From NCBI GenBank assembly GCA_964552235.1, contig CAZKGO010000006.1, forward strand, positions 1-64,000: a stretch of DNA of 64,000 bases, in the 5' to 3' direction. Position 1 is the stretch's first letter; the number at the start of each line of letters is the position of its first letter. The notes under the pieces are model-generated. The model was not told where the DNA came from. It was given only the letters and a program-made list of their open reading frames with translations, and did not search any database. Positions 14,564 to 26,843 of the stretch are shown one piece after another. A program made the position numbers and the translations under genes. This DNA comes from CAVTHK01 sp964552235. Lineage in GTDB: Bacteria; Spirochaetota; Spirochaetia; SZUA-6; CAVTHK01.

Positions 14564-16077
14564 ACGAAGCGGTTGCGGATCTCGGCGCTCACGTAGTCGA
14601 GCGTCGCCACCGTGATGGCGATGAACCAGACCGCGATGCCCGCCGAGCGGTAGTCGAGCAGGCGGATGTACTGCACCAGCAGGAAGCCGACGCCGCCGCC
14701 GCCGACCAGGCCGATGACCGTCGACATGCGCACGTTGATGTCCCACCGGTAGATCGAGAACGAGACGAACGGCGGGATCATCTGGGGCACCACCGCGTAG
14801 GCGATGGTCTGCAGGCGCGTGGCGCCGGTGGCCTGGATCGCCTCGATCGGCCCGGCGTCGATGCCTTCGATCGCCTCGGAGTACATCTTGCCGAGCGACG
14901 CGACCGAGTGCACGGTGAGGGCGATGATGCCGGCGAACGGGCCGAGGCCGACCCACACCACCGCGATGAGGGCCCAGATCAGCGGCTCGATCGAGCGTAC
15001 GATGTTCAGCACGGTGCGGGTCACGTAGTAGATGGCCAGCGTCACCGGCGAGTGGGCCATGAGGTTGCGCGACGCCAGGAAGCTGACCGGTATCGACAGG
15101 ATGATTCCGAAGAACGTGGCCATCATGCCCATGAAGATCGTCTCGACCATGCGCGAGGTCACGACCGTCAGCGTCTCGCTCGCCCTGAGGCGGCCCAGGG
15201 AAGCGACCTGGCGCGCCTCGACGTAGTGCAGCCGCCGCACGCCCTCGGTGTTCGGCGGCACGATGCTGTAGGGCATGTTCACCTTGATCTCGAAGGCGCC
15301 CGAGGCGTCGGTGTCGAGCACGACGTACTCGCCGCCCTTGCGCAGGCGGAAGGCGTTCTGCAGGGGGTCGATCCACCAGATCTCGGTCTCGGTCGACGGC
15401 TTGAAGCCGCGGCCCCTGATCGTGAGCACGGTGCCGGGCACCGGGTTGTTGGCGGCGTCAAAGCGCGAGAGCTCGCCGCAGGTCGGCTGCGAGACGATGT
15501 AGGGCTGGCCGGGGATCTCCTGCGGAGGGGCGGGCGGCGCCCCCTGGTCGCAGGGTGAAAGGATCTGGGCGCGCGCCGTGAGGTTGCGGGTTTCGCGCTC
15601 GACGGCCGCCTCCCAGGGCCAGAGCACCCTCGCCAGGGGCGGCCACGCCTGGGAGGCGTTGCTGATCAGCTCGACCGGGTCGATGCGGCTGATCTGCCAG
15701 CCGAGCACGAAGAACGTGGCGAGCACCAGGGCGAAGATGCCGATGTGGCCGCGGTCCTCCGGCTCTCCGGCCGCCCGCGGCCGCGCCTTGCGCCAGGCAT
15801 CCCAGGCGGTCCAAAGCCACAGCGCCGCCGCCGCCGCGATGACGACGGCCACAAACAAGGGGCGCCTGCCAAAGGCGTGGGCCCACGCCGCAGCCAGCCG
15901 TTCTTCCTGCGGCGCGAGGGAGCGGAAGCGCCAGTTGGCCATGAGCGCGATCGTCGCCAGCGACCCGAGCATCAGCAGTCCCCGGCGCACCTGGCCGGCG
16001 AGCGCCTGGCCCAGACCGGGCACCAGCAGCGACAGCAGCCCGGCGGCAGCCGGAGCGAGGCGGCGGCGGTCGCTCAC
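14560..16077 (-). CDS. phnE: Phosphonate ABC importer permease with an inserted extracytoplasmic domain
   Basis: A 505-residue permease, about twice the usual PhnE length. The C-terminal 210 residues are a standard PhnE permease: MVETIFMGMMATFFGIILSI, then the EAA loop EAIEGIDAGPIEAIQATGAT, ending LDYVSAEIRNRFV. The N-terminal 130 residues hold four extra hydrophobic segments beginning LLSLLVPGLGQALAGQ. Between them, residues about 135-290, lies a probable extracytoplasmic beta-rich region containing PGTVLTIRGRGFKPSTETEI, which resembles an IPT/TIG immunoglobulin-like fold. Its GTG start overlaps the phnC stop (GTGA). The function of the extra domain is unknown. Confidence 0.85.
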   Translation of the reverse strand: MSDRRRLAPAAAGLLSLLVPGLGQALAGQVRRGLLMLGSLATIALMANWRFRSLAPQEERLAAAWAHAFGRRPLFVAVVIAAAAALWLWTAWDAWRKARPRAAGEPEDRGHIGIFALVLATFFVLGWQISRIDPVELISNASQAWPPLARVLWPWEAAVERETRNLTARAQILSPCDQGAPPAPPQEIPGQPYIVSQPTCGELSRFDAANNPVPGTVLTIRGRGFKPSTETEIWWIDPLQNAFRLRKGGEYVVLDTDASGAFEIKVNMPYSIVPPNTEGVRRLHYVEARQVASLGRLRASETLTVVTSRMVETIFMGMMATFFGIILSIPVSFLASRNLMAHSPVTLAIYYVTRTVLNIVRSIEPLIWALIAVVWVGLGPFAGIIALTVHSVASLGKMYSEAIEGIDAGPIEAIQATGATRLQTIAYAVVPQMIPPFVSFSIYRWDINVRMSTVIGLVGGGGVGFLLVQYIRLLDYRSAGIAVWFIAITVATLDYVSAEIRNRFV

Positions 16078-16883
16078 ACGGCCCCTCCCGGAAGCGGCGG
16101 GCGCGCCTTGCGCGCCGGACCGACGTTGACCCGCTCGGCCTCCTCGCCGTAGATCTCCTTGAACTGCTCGTCGCTCATGCTCCGGATCTCCTGGCTGGTT
16201 CCGCGGTAGACGATGCGTCCCTCGCGCAGCCCGATCACGCTGGTGGCGTAGCGCTGCACGAGATCGAGGTAGTGCAGGCTGCAGAGCACGGTGATGCCGT
16301 CGTCCTGGTTGAGCTTTTCCAGGTAGCCGAGGATCGTGTGGGCGAGCACGGGGTCGAGGCTCGCCACCGGCTCGTCGGCGAGCAGCATCTTCGGCTCCTG
16401 CATCAGGGCCCGCGCGATGCCGACCCGCTGCTGCTGGCCTCCCGAAAGCTCGTCGGCGCGCTTGGCCGTCTGCTCCGAGAGCCCGACGCGCTCCAGAGCC
16501 TCGCGCGCCCGCTGCCGCTCGTGCGCAGGCCACCTGTAGAACGCCGTCGACCACGGGGGCGCGTACCCGAGCCTGCCGGACAGCACGTTGGTGAGCACCG
16601 AGGAACGTTTGACCAGGTTGAACTGCTGGAAGATCATGCCGATCTTCCTGCGGATCTCCCGCAGCTGGACCTGCTCGGCGGCGGTGACATCGGTGCCGTC
16701 CCACTCGATGCGTCCCTCGGTGGGGTCGATCAGGCGGTTGATGCAGCGCAGCAGGGTCGACTTGCCCGAGCCCGAGAGCCCTATGATCACGAGGAACTCG
16801 CCGTCGGGCACGTCAAAGCTCACGTCGCGCAGGGCGACGGTGCCGTCGTCGTAGATTTTGGTCAGGTTTCTGACGCTCAGCAC
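16074..16883 (-). CDS. phnC: Phosphonate ABC importer ATPase
   Basis: A 269-residue ATP-binding subunit. It has Walker A GLSGSGKST (residues about 34-42), the Q-loop in IFQQFNLVKRSSVLTNVLSG (the PhnC hallmark region), the signature LSGGQQQR, Walker B MLLADEPVASLDP and a switch histidine in CSLHYLDL. The C-terminal tail contains the IYG segment common in PhnC. The GTG at 16883 starts LSVRNLTKIYDDG, the expected first strand. It lies downstream of phnD, separated by a strong hairpin, and overlaps phnE by four bases. Confidence 0.9.
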   Translation of the reverse strand: MLSVRNLTKIYDDGTVALRDVSFDVPDGEFLVIIGLSGSGKSTLLRCINRLIDPTEGRIEWDGTDVTAAEQVQLREIRRKIGMIFQQFNLVKRSSVLTNVLSGRLGYAPPWSTAFYRWPAHERQRAREALERVGLSEQTAKRADELSGGQQQRVGIARALMQEPKMLLADEPVASLDPVLAHTILGYLEKLNQDDGITVLCSLHYLDLVQRYATSVIGLREGRIVYRGTSQEIRSMSDEQFKEIYGEEAERVNVGPARKARPPLPGGAV

Positions 16884-16906
16884 AGCGGAGCTCGCTTCGA
16901 CGAACG

Positions 16907-16932
16907 GACGGGGAGGCGGGCGCCTCCCCGTC
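16907..16932 (-). other. Intercistronic hairpin between phnD and phnC
   Basis: GACGGGGAGGCG (16907-16918) is followed after two bases by its perfect complement CGCCTCCCCGTC (16921-16932), giving at least ten stable GC-rich pairs. It starts 14 bases after the phnD stop on the transcribed strand. With no U-run it is more likely a stabiliser of phnD mRNA than a full terminator. Confidence 0.55.
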
Positions 16933-16945
16933 GAAGAGCGCGGAC

Positions 16946-17854
16946 CTACTTCTTCTTGATCAGTTCCATCGGGTCGAAGCCCGCGGCCTGGAGCACCTGG
17001 CGGAACGGGTCGTAGAAGCTGTCGTCCTTGACCACAAGCTCGGTCCACTGGTAGGCGGCGCCGAGCGCCTTTTTGCCTTCGTCGGTCTTGACGAGCTCCA
17101 GAAGGGCGTTGACGATCTTGTCCTTGATCTCCTTGGGCACCGACGGGTGGAACTGCACGCCGTCGTTGGGGATGTTGGCCGACACCTGCACGACCTTGAC
17201 CTTTTCCATGACGTCGGGCTTGTCTTTCTGGATCCGCGTGCGCGCGTCGGCGTAGCAGGCCCCCGCGTCCACGGTGCCGTTGTAGACCGCGGCCACGACT
17301 GCGTCGTGGCTGCCGGCGTCGACGAGCTCCTTGAAGTCCTTGTCGGGGTTGATGCCGGCCGCTTTCATCGTGAGCATCGGGATGATCCAGCCGCTGGTCG
17401 ACAGCGGGTCGGGGCGGGCGAAGGTCCTGCCCTTGAGGTCGGCTATGGTCTTGATCGGCTTGTCGGCGCCCGCGATGACCTGGCCCTGGTAGAACGGCGT
17501 TCCGGCTCGCGCGGAGACGAGGGCGGCCTGGGCCACCTTGCGGTCGGCGGCGATGATGTAGGCGGCGGTGGCCAGCGAGGCCATGTGCGCTTTGGGCGGG
17601 CTGGCCGCGAGCGCCTCGATCACGCCCACGTACTCGGTCGCCACGTTGGTCTGGATGAAAAGCCCGGTCTTTTCGTGCAGCAGCTTCGCGACGGACTCGG
17701 CTCCGGCGCTCACCCGCTGCATCTCGCCCGAGGGGACGAACGACCAGATGATCGGGTTCTCCTCGCTGCCGAGCTCCTTCTTGCCCGCGGCGAACAGCGT
17801 CGTCGAGCAGGCCACGAGAAGCACCATCGCGGTCAGGAGAATGCGTTTTGCCAT
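16946..17854 (-). CDS. phnD: Phosphonate ABC importer substrate-binding protein
   Basis: A 302-residue binding protein. The signal region MAKRILLTAMVLLVACSTTLFAAG contains a possible lipobox (LVAC, cysteine 16), but also a signal-peptidase-I-like FAA-G site, so the mode of anchoring is ambiguous. The mature part shows PhnD hallmarks: NPIIWSFVPSGE, the first lobe crossing at EYVGVIEALA, LATAAYIIAADR, and ADLKGRTFARPDPLSTSGW. Phosphite or phosphonate is the likely ligand type. A GGGAGGTGA ribosome site precedes the ATG. It is the first gene of the leftward phnD-phnC-phnE operon; no C-P lyase genes follow. Confidence 0.9.
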   Translation of the reverse strand: MAKRILLTAMVLLVACSTTLFAAGKKELGSEENPIIWSFVPSGEMQRVSAGAESVAKLLHEKTGLFIQTNVATEYVGVIEALAASPPKAHMASLATAAYIIAADRKVAQAALVSARAGTPFYQGQVIAGADKPIKTIADLKGRTFARPDPLSTSGWIIPMLTMKAAGINPDKDFKELVDAGSHDAVVAAVYNGTVDAGACYADARTRIQKDKPDVMEKVKVVQVSANIPNDGVQFHPSVPKEIKDKIVNALLELVKTDEGKKALGAAYQWTELVVKDDSFYDPFRQVLQAAGFDPMELIKKK

Positions 17855-18046
17855 CGGTCACCTCCCTGATGTGCGGGCCATGGTAGGCCACGCTTCCTTA
17901 CCCGTCAAGGAGGCGAACGCGGCCGCGGCCCGCAGGGCCACGCGGGCCCTTGTGCCCCGGCCCGCGGTCCGGCTACCCTGCGGCGGGTGCGCGCCGGCTG
18001 GAGAGGACCTCGGGTCACAACGGCCGGGCGTGGAAAGGAGCGGTGG

Positions 18047-18880
18047 ATGGGCAGTCAGCAGTCTCTGGCAGGGCGTGTGGCTTGGGTCACCGGGTCGTCG
18101 CGGGGCATCGGCAGGGTCGTCGCCGCGCATCTGGCCGGTCTCGGAATGAGCGTCGCCGTGCACGGGACTACAAAGACTTCGGCCCGGGCCTTCGGCGAGG
18201 CCGACTCGATCCAGGCGGTGGCCGAGGCGATCGGCAAGGAATCCGGCTCGTGCGTGGTCGCGGTCACCGGCAACCTGGCCGATGCGGGCGACGTCAGCCG
18301 CGCCGCGGCCGAGGTGCAGCGGGCCCTCGGGCCGATCGACGTGCTGGTCAACTGCGCCGGCGGCGACATCGGGGCCAAGGGTACGCAGGGGCCGAACGCG
18401 GGCAAGCCCGAGGGCAACAACGCCATCGACATCCCGCTGGAGGATCTGCAAGCGGTGCTCGACCGCAACCTGATGACCTGCGTCCTCTGCTGCCGCGAGG
18501 TCGGCGCCGGGATGCGCGAACGCCGCCGGGGCTCGATCGTGAACTTCGGCAGCATCGCAGGCACAGAAGGGCGGGCGGGCTCGGCGATCTACTGCACCGC
18601 CAAGGCCGCGGTCCACGAGTACACCCGCTGCCTGGCGGCGCTCCTGCGGCCGTTCAACGTGAGGGCCAACGCGGTGGCTCCCGGCGACACGGTCACCCCC
18701 CGCTTTGTCGCCAGCCGCCCGGTCGAGCCGGCGATGATGGTCGAGCAGGGAACGCTCGTGCGCTACGGCCGGCCGATCGAGATCGCTCGCGTGGTGGCCT
18801 TTCTGGCATCCGACGAGGCGTCGTACGTGACGGGTCAGGTGCTTCGCGCCGACGGCGGCCTGCAGCTCTGGCCGTCGTGA
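18047..18880 (+). CDS. Short-chain dehydrogenase/reductase
   Basis: A 277-residue NAD(P)-dependent oxidoreductase. The cofactor motif TGSSRGIG is at residues about 14-21, NCAGG near 105, the catalytic serine in NFGSIAGTEG, and YCTAK (Tyr-x-x-x-Lys) near 185. The C-terminus YVTGQVLRADGGLQLWPS is typical of classical SDRs. An insertion around DIGAKGTQGPNAGKPEGNN after the NAG motif is slightly longer than usual. AAAGGAG at 18034-18040 supports the ATG at 18047. The substrate is unknown. The stop overlaps the start of the decayed GNAT-deacetylase gene. Confidence 0.85.
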   Translation: MGSQQSLAGRVAWVTGSSRGIGRVVAAHLAGLGMSVAVHGTTKTSARAFGEADSIQAVAEAIGKESGSCVVAVTGNLADAGDVSRAAAEVQRALGPIDVLVNCAGGDIGAKGTQGPNAGKPEGNNAIDIPLEDLQAVLDRNLMTCVLCCREVGAGMRERRRGSIVNFGSIAGTEGRAGSAIYCTAKAAVHEYTRCLAALLRPFNVRANAVAPGDTVTPRFVASRPVEPAMMVEQGTLVRYGRPIEIARVVAFLASDEASYVTGQVLRADGGLQLWPS

Positions 18881-19860
18881 TCGGCATGCGGCAGCTGCAC
18901 AGCTCGGCGCTCGCCGGCGATCCCCGGCTCAAGCCGCGCTCCGAGCGGCTTGAGGAGAACAGGGCGCGCCTCGGGTTCTACGAGCGCCTGGGAGCGCGGC
19001 CGATCGAAGGGACTACGAAACGCCGGTCGGCCAGGGTCCCGCGCCGTACCTGCTCTACGACGGCCTGGGCCGCAAGGAATCGCCCGGCCGCAACGAGTGC
19101 CGCGCAGCTGTGCGCCTGATCCTGCATCGGAAATACGGCCACCTCCTCCCGCCGGCCTACATCGACAAGGTCGTCGCCTCGATCAAGGACGATTTCGTCA
19201 AGCTGCGGCCACCGGCTCATCCGCGGGTCGAGGTGCGGCCGGCCGTCAGGCCGCGGCTGTCCCGGCCGTTCACGCTGGTGGTCTGCGAGGTGCACCAGAT
19301 CCACCACGTCCGCGAGAGGGGCGACGTCGAGAGGCCGGCCCGCGTCGACGTCGTTGCCGAGGCTCTGCGCGGCACGGGGCTCTTTGACGAGACGCAGCCG
19401 GGCGCCTTTGGCGAGAAGCCGATCCGGTCGGTCCACGACGGCGATTCCGTGACCTACCTTTACGCCGCTGGACCGCAACGCCTGCGAGGCCGCGCGCGCG
19501 GCCGTGGACGTGGCGCTGACGGCAGCCGAGCAGGTGCCGGCCGGACGCCGCGCTGCCTACGCCCTCTGCCGGCCGCCCGGCCACTGCGCCGAGCGGCGTG
19601 TGTTCGGCGGGTTCTGCTACTTCAACAACGCCGCCGTGGCGGCCGAGCGCCTGCGCCGCGAGGCGCGCGTCGCCCTGCTCGACATCAATTCCCACCACGG
19701 CAACGGATCGCAGGACATCTTGTGGGAGCGCGCCGACGCACTCACCCTCTCGATCCACGGCCATCCCCGCTATGCCTACCCGTGCTTCTGCGGCTTCGCC
19801 GACGAGGTCGGCCAGGGGCCCGGGCGGGCGGGCATGAGCGGCTGCCGGCGCGATCGAGCG
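18881..19860 (+). pseudogene. Broken GNAT-histone deacetylase (acetylpolyamine amidohydrolase-like) fusion gene
   Basis: Three fragments in two frames line up with one ancestral protein. First, 18886-19010 gives the end of a GNAT-like domain (ENRARLGFYERLGARPIEGT). Second, after a frameshift near 19008, 19011-19458 continues DYETPVGQGPAPYLLYDGLG and then enters a deacetylase domain (EVHQIHHVRERGDVERPARV to VHDGDSVTYL). Third, after a frame change with an apparent internal deletion near 19458, 19459-19840 reads FTPLDRNACEAARAAVD, RPPGHCAERRVFGGFCYFNN and the metal-site segment LDINSHHGNGSQDI. It stops after GFADEVGQGPG, where an intact enzyme would continue for over 100 residues. The GNAT part also lacks its N-terminus. 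Confidence 0.7.
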
Positions 19861-19897
19861 TGGACAGCCCCGGGCCATCCGTGGCAGATTCTCGGGC

Positions 19898-20707
19898 ATG
19901 GAGAGTGCTGCGCGAACCGGGCTCGCGGTCTGGGACCCGATCAGCGTGGGCCAGCGCCAGTGCATCCAGTGGCGCTTTCCCTGCCGCGTCCTCTACGTCG
20001 AGCGGCTGGACAACGAGTGGCACGCTTTGTCGCTTCCGGCCGACGAGCCGGAGATCCTCGACTCCTGCGAGCTCATTGACCGCAGCGACAAGCCGGAATC
20101 GAAGGCCTGGCGCCACTACCTGCTGCGCGACGCCGACGAGCTGCAGCCGATGCCGGTGCTGCCGGACAGGCCGCTGGTCGTGCGCCCCGACCGGCCGCTC
20201 ACGATCATCGCGGGACAGAGCGCGCTCTTCCACATCGAGATCCCCCTCTGGTTCAGGCTCAACGCCCTCGTCGACCGGCAGCCGGCCCGGATCCTCGAGG
20301 AGCCGCTCGCGGTGCTGACGCCGACGTGGTTCGGCGACCCGGTCAACGGCGAGCTGTGCTACACGCTGGCCACGCGCCTGCACCAGAGCCTCGCCTCGAT
20401 CCAGGCCAGCGCCCACCGGGCGGTCTGCCCCGTCTCGATCAGCAACGACTCCGACTCCGACCTGCCGTTCACCAGGATCTGCCTCCACGTGGAGAATCTC
20501 AGCGTGTTCCGGGCGGCGAGCCAGCTGTGGACCAACCGCCTGAACGTGCTGTTCCGGGGAGCCGAGCAGGCGACGCAGATCAACATCACCCACGGCCCTC
20601 CCGAGGGCGGCGGGCGGGTGGTCCTTGCCAGCAGCGCGCGCCAGCCGACCGAAGGCTGGAGCTTCAGGCGGACCTTCAGCATCTTCAAGGACTTCGCGGG
20701 GTTTTAG
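19898..20707 (+). CDS. DUF432 family protein
   Basis: A 269-residue soluble protein without signal or membrane segments. Regions such as WRHYLLRDADELQPMPVLPDRPLVVRP (spread over residues about 70-95), IEIPLWFRLNALVD and LPTPTWFGDPVNGELCYTLA-like text near 140 fit the DUF432 family, which I recall occurring beside MscS-type channels. It ends 14 bases before the MscS gene, so the two are probably one transcript. Function is not established; a cytoplasmic partner or regulator of the channel is an inference. Confidence 0.55.
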   Translation: MESAARTGLAVWDPISVGQRQCIQWRFPCRVLYVERLDNEWHALSLPADEPEILDSCELIDRSDKPESKAWRHYLLRDADELQPMPVLPDRPLVVRPDRPLTIIAGQSALFHIEIPLWFRLNALVDRQPARILEEPLAVLTPTWFGDPVNGELCYTLATRLHQSLASIQASAHRAVCPVSISNDSDSDLPFTRICLHVENLSVFRAASQLWTNRLNVLFRGAEQATQINITHGPPEGGGRVVLASSARQPTEGWSFRRTFSIFKDFAGF

Positions 20708-20721
20708 CCCAGGAGAGCCGC

Positions 20722-21588
20722 ATGGTGCCGCAGCAGGTCGTCGACTGGATCCGGTCCCTGTCTCCCGAGCTCATCGCCCGCCTGCTGCGGATCGTCGTCA
20801 CCGCGGTGGCGGGCCTGTTCCTTGTGCGCGTCGTCGGCATCGCCATGCGCCGCGTCTTCATGAAGAAGTCCACGCCCCAGCGGCTGATGATCGCTCGCAA
20901 GGTGGTCAACTACACCGGCTTCGTGCTGGTGACGATGGTGGTGCTCAACGAGCTGGGCGTCAAGCTCAGCGCCCTGCTCGGCGCCGCGGGGATCGTCGGA
21001 ATCGCGGTCGGCTTCGCTTCGCAGACGAGCATGTCGAACATCGTCAGCGGCCTGTTTCTCATCTGGGAAAAGCCCTTCGCCGTCGGAGACGTGATCCGCA
21101 TCGGCGGCACGACCGGCATCATCCATTCGATCGACCTGCTGTCGGTCAAGATCCGCACCTTCGACAACCTGTTCATCCGCATTCCCAACGAGAAGATCCT
21201 CAGCTCCGAGGTGACCAACATCACGCGGTTCCCGATCCGGCGCGTGGACATCAAGCTGCAGGTCGCCTACAGGGAGGACCTGGGCCGCGTGCAGGAGGTG
21301 CTCAAGGACATCGCGCGGCTCAACCACTACAGCCTCGACGAGCCGGAGCCGCTGGTGCTCCTCAACGAGTTCGCCGACTCGGGCATCGAGATCCTGTTCG
21401 CGCTGTGGGTGGCCAAGGCGGACTTTCTCAATCTCAAGAACTCGATCATGAAGGAGATCCTCGAGCGCTTCCGCGCCGAGAACATCGAGATTCCGTTCCC
21501 GCACCGGGTGGTGGTGACTGCGCCAGCTGCGGCGCGGGATCCGGCGGCCGCCGCCTTTGCGGGCGGCAGCCGTCCGAGCGCGCCGTAG
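20722..21588 (+). CDS. Small-conductance mechanosensitive channel (MscS family)
   Basis: A 288-residue channel. There are three membrane helices: residues about 18-40, 60-80, and the pore helix with its glycine/alanine packing (LLGAAGIVGIAVGFASQTSM, about 84-103). The beta domain follows (FLIWEKPFAVGDVIRIGGTTG) and the alpha-beta C-terminal vestibule carries the conserved RIPNEKILSSEVTNITR. The size is that of minimal MscS, and it releases solutes on hypoosmotic shock. It sits 14 bases downstream of the DUF432 gene, with AGGAGA upstream of the ATG at 20722. Confidence 0.93.
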   Translation: MVPQQVVDWIRSLSPELIARLLRIVVTAVAGLFLVRVVGIAMRRVFMKKSTPQRLMIARKVVNYTGFVLVTMVVLNELGVKLSALLGAAGIVGIAVGFASQTSMSNIVSGLFLIWEKPFAVGDVIRIGGTTGIIHSIDLLSVKIRTFDNLFIRIPNEKILSSEVTNITRFPIRRVDIKLQVAYREDLGRVQEVLKDIARLNHYSLDEPEPLVLLNEFADSGIEILFALWVAKADFLNLKNSIMKEILERFRAENIEIPFPHRVVVTAPAAARDPAAAAFAGGSRPSAP

Positions 21589-21604
21589 GCCGCGACGATC
21601 CGCT

Positions 21605-25351
<3,747 letters not shown>

Positions 25352-25453
25352 CGCACGGCGAATGTACTACGAAACCGCCGGCCGCTGCCACGAGCGACGG
25401 GCCGCCGCACCAGCCCTTCTCGCGGTGTCCGCCGCCATGATAGGCTGACCGCC

Positions 25454-26821
25454 ATGAGAACCTACGAGGAACCCGCCAGGCGGATCCCTGTGCGGGAGTT
25501 CGACGTCGTGGTGGCCGGCGGCGGCACCGCCGGAGTCGTGGCCGCCCTCGCCTCAGCCCGCAGCGGGGCCCGGACTGCGCTCGTCGAGGCCAAGGGCTAC
25601 GTGGGCGGCATGGCCGTCGAGGGCGGCACTGCGCTGCACAGCTACTACAATCTCTGGAAGGCCTTTCCCGGCGTCGAGAAGCGGCAGGTGGTCAGGGGCA
25701 TACCGCAGGAGATCGTAGACCGGCTCGAGCGGGAGGGCGGGACCAGCGGCCACGTGGAGATGACCGCAGGCTGGGACTACGACTCAGTCTGCACCGCCGT
25801 GGACACCGAGATCTACAAGCGCGTGGTCCACGAGATGCTGGTCGAGTCCGGGGTGCGGGTGGCCGTGAACACCCTCGCCGTGGGCGCCGCGCGCGAGCTC
25901 TCGCGCGTCGCCGGCGTCATCGTCGAGAGCCGATCCGGCAGGGAGCTGTTCGCCGCCTCCGCCTTTGTGGACGCCACCGGGTACGGCGACCTGTGCGCGC
26001 ACGCCGGGGCGGCCTGCAGCGAGCCCAACGACTACGCCGTGGCGAACAGCATCGGGGTCGGCGGGGTCAGCGTCGAGGAGTACCACCGTTGGATCGAGAG
26101 CCACGGTGCGCTCAAGGATCTGGCCTTCGGCCCGCGCAGCGGGCGCGCGGGGCGGATCGTGCGCGTCGACGCGGTCGTTTCGAAGCTGCCGCCCGCCTTT
26201 GCCGAAGAGGCGCGTGAGATCGGCATGGCGACCGTCATCACGACTCTGCACGACGATTACTTCATGTTCCTCAAGCTCAACCTCAAGACCTCCCGCAGCC
26301 CCACCAGCCGCGACGAGGCGGCGGCCGCCGAGCTGGAGCTGCGCAGGCGGCAGGCGGCGGCGGTGGCGCTGCTGCGCAGGCACGTGCCCGGCTGCGAGCG
26401 GGCTTTCGTCGCCCGCTCGAGCCCTTCGCTGTGCGTGCGGCGCGGCCGCCTCGTCGTCTGCGACTACGACATCTCGCTCGACGACGTCCTGCAGGCGCGG
26501 CACTTCGACGACGACGTCATGGCCTACGGCTTTCACGACTCGGCCCCGCGCCTGCAGATCGCCGGCGGCGGCACCTACGGCATCCCCTACCGGGCACTTC
26601 GGGTGAGCGGCATCGACAACCTGCTCGCCGCCGGCATGATGATCACCTCGGATCACGAGGCGCACATGTCGACGCGCAACACGGTCTGCTGCATGGGCCA
26701 GGGGCAGGCGGCCGGAACCGCCGCCGCGCTGTGCGCGCGCAGGGGCGTCGGCACGCGCGACCTCCCGTACGCCGCGCTGCGGGAGGCACTGCTGGCCGCA
26801 GGCGTTCACCTCGAGGGCTGA
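25454..26821 (+). CDS. FAD-dependent oxidoreductase (FAD_oxidored family)
   Basis: A 455-residue flavoprotein. The FAD-binding motif VVVAGGGTAGVVAALASARSG lies at residues about 17-37, followed by YVGGMAVEGG. DATGYGDL is near residue 175 and the C-terminal GTYGIPYRALRVSGIDNLLA and MSTRNTVCCMGQGQAAGTAA are typical of this family. It is one of four such proteins in the window and differs from the pair at 1862 and 33413 by a longer middle. The ATG at 25454 is 102 bases from the divergent metH start. Neighbours give no substrate clue. Confidence 0.8.
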   Translation: MRTYEEPARRIPVREFDVVVAGGGTAGVVAALASARSGARTALVEAKGYVGGMAVEGGTALHSYYNLWKAFPGVEKRQVVRGIPQEIVDRLEREGGTSGHVEMTAGWDYDSVCTAVDTEIYKRVVHEMLVESGVRVAVNTLAVGAARELSRVAGVIVESRSGRELFAASAFVDATGYGDLCAHAGAACSEPNDYAVANSIGVGGVSVEEYHRWIESHGALKDLAFGPRSGRAGRIVRVDAVVSKLPPAFAEEAREIGMATVITTLHDDYFMFLKLNLKTSRSPTSRDEAAAAELELRRRQAAAVALLRRHVPGCERAFVARSSPSLCVRRGRLVVCDYDISLDDVLQARHFDDDVMAYGFHDSAPRLQIAGGGTYGIPYRALRVSGIDNLLAAGMMITSDHEAHMSTRNTVCCMGQGQAAGTAAALCARRGVGTRDLPYAALREALLAAGVHLEG

Positions 26822-26843
26822 CCGGGCGCCGCGGGCGGTCCCG

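Noticed and set aside
14560..16704. A 714-codon frame that appears to fuse material upstream of phnE
   Set aside because: The upstream part is phnC in the wrong frame; the GTG at 16077 overlapping the phnC stop is a normal operon junction.
25352..25453. Possible cobalamin or SAM riboswitch upstream of metH
   Set aside because: The gap to the divergent gene is only about 100 bases and shows no B12-box or SAM-type core.
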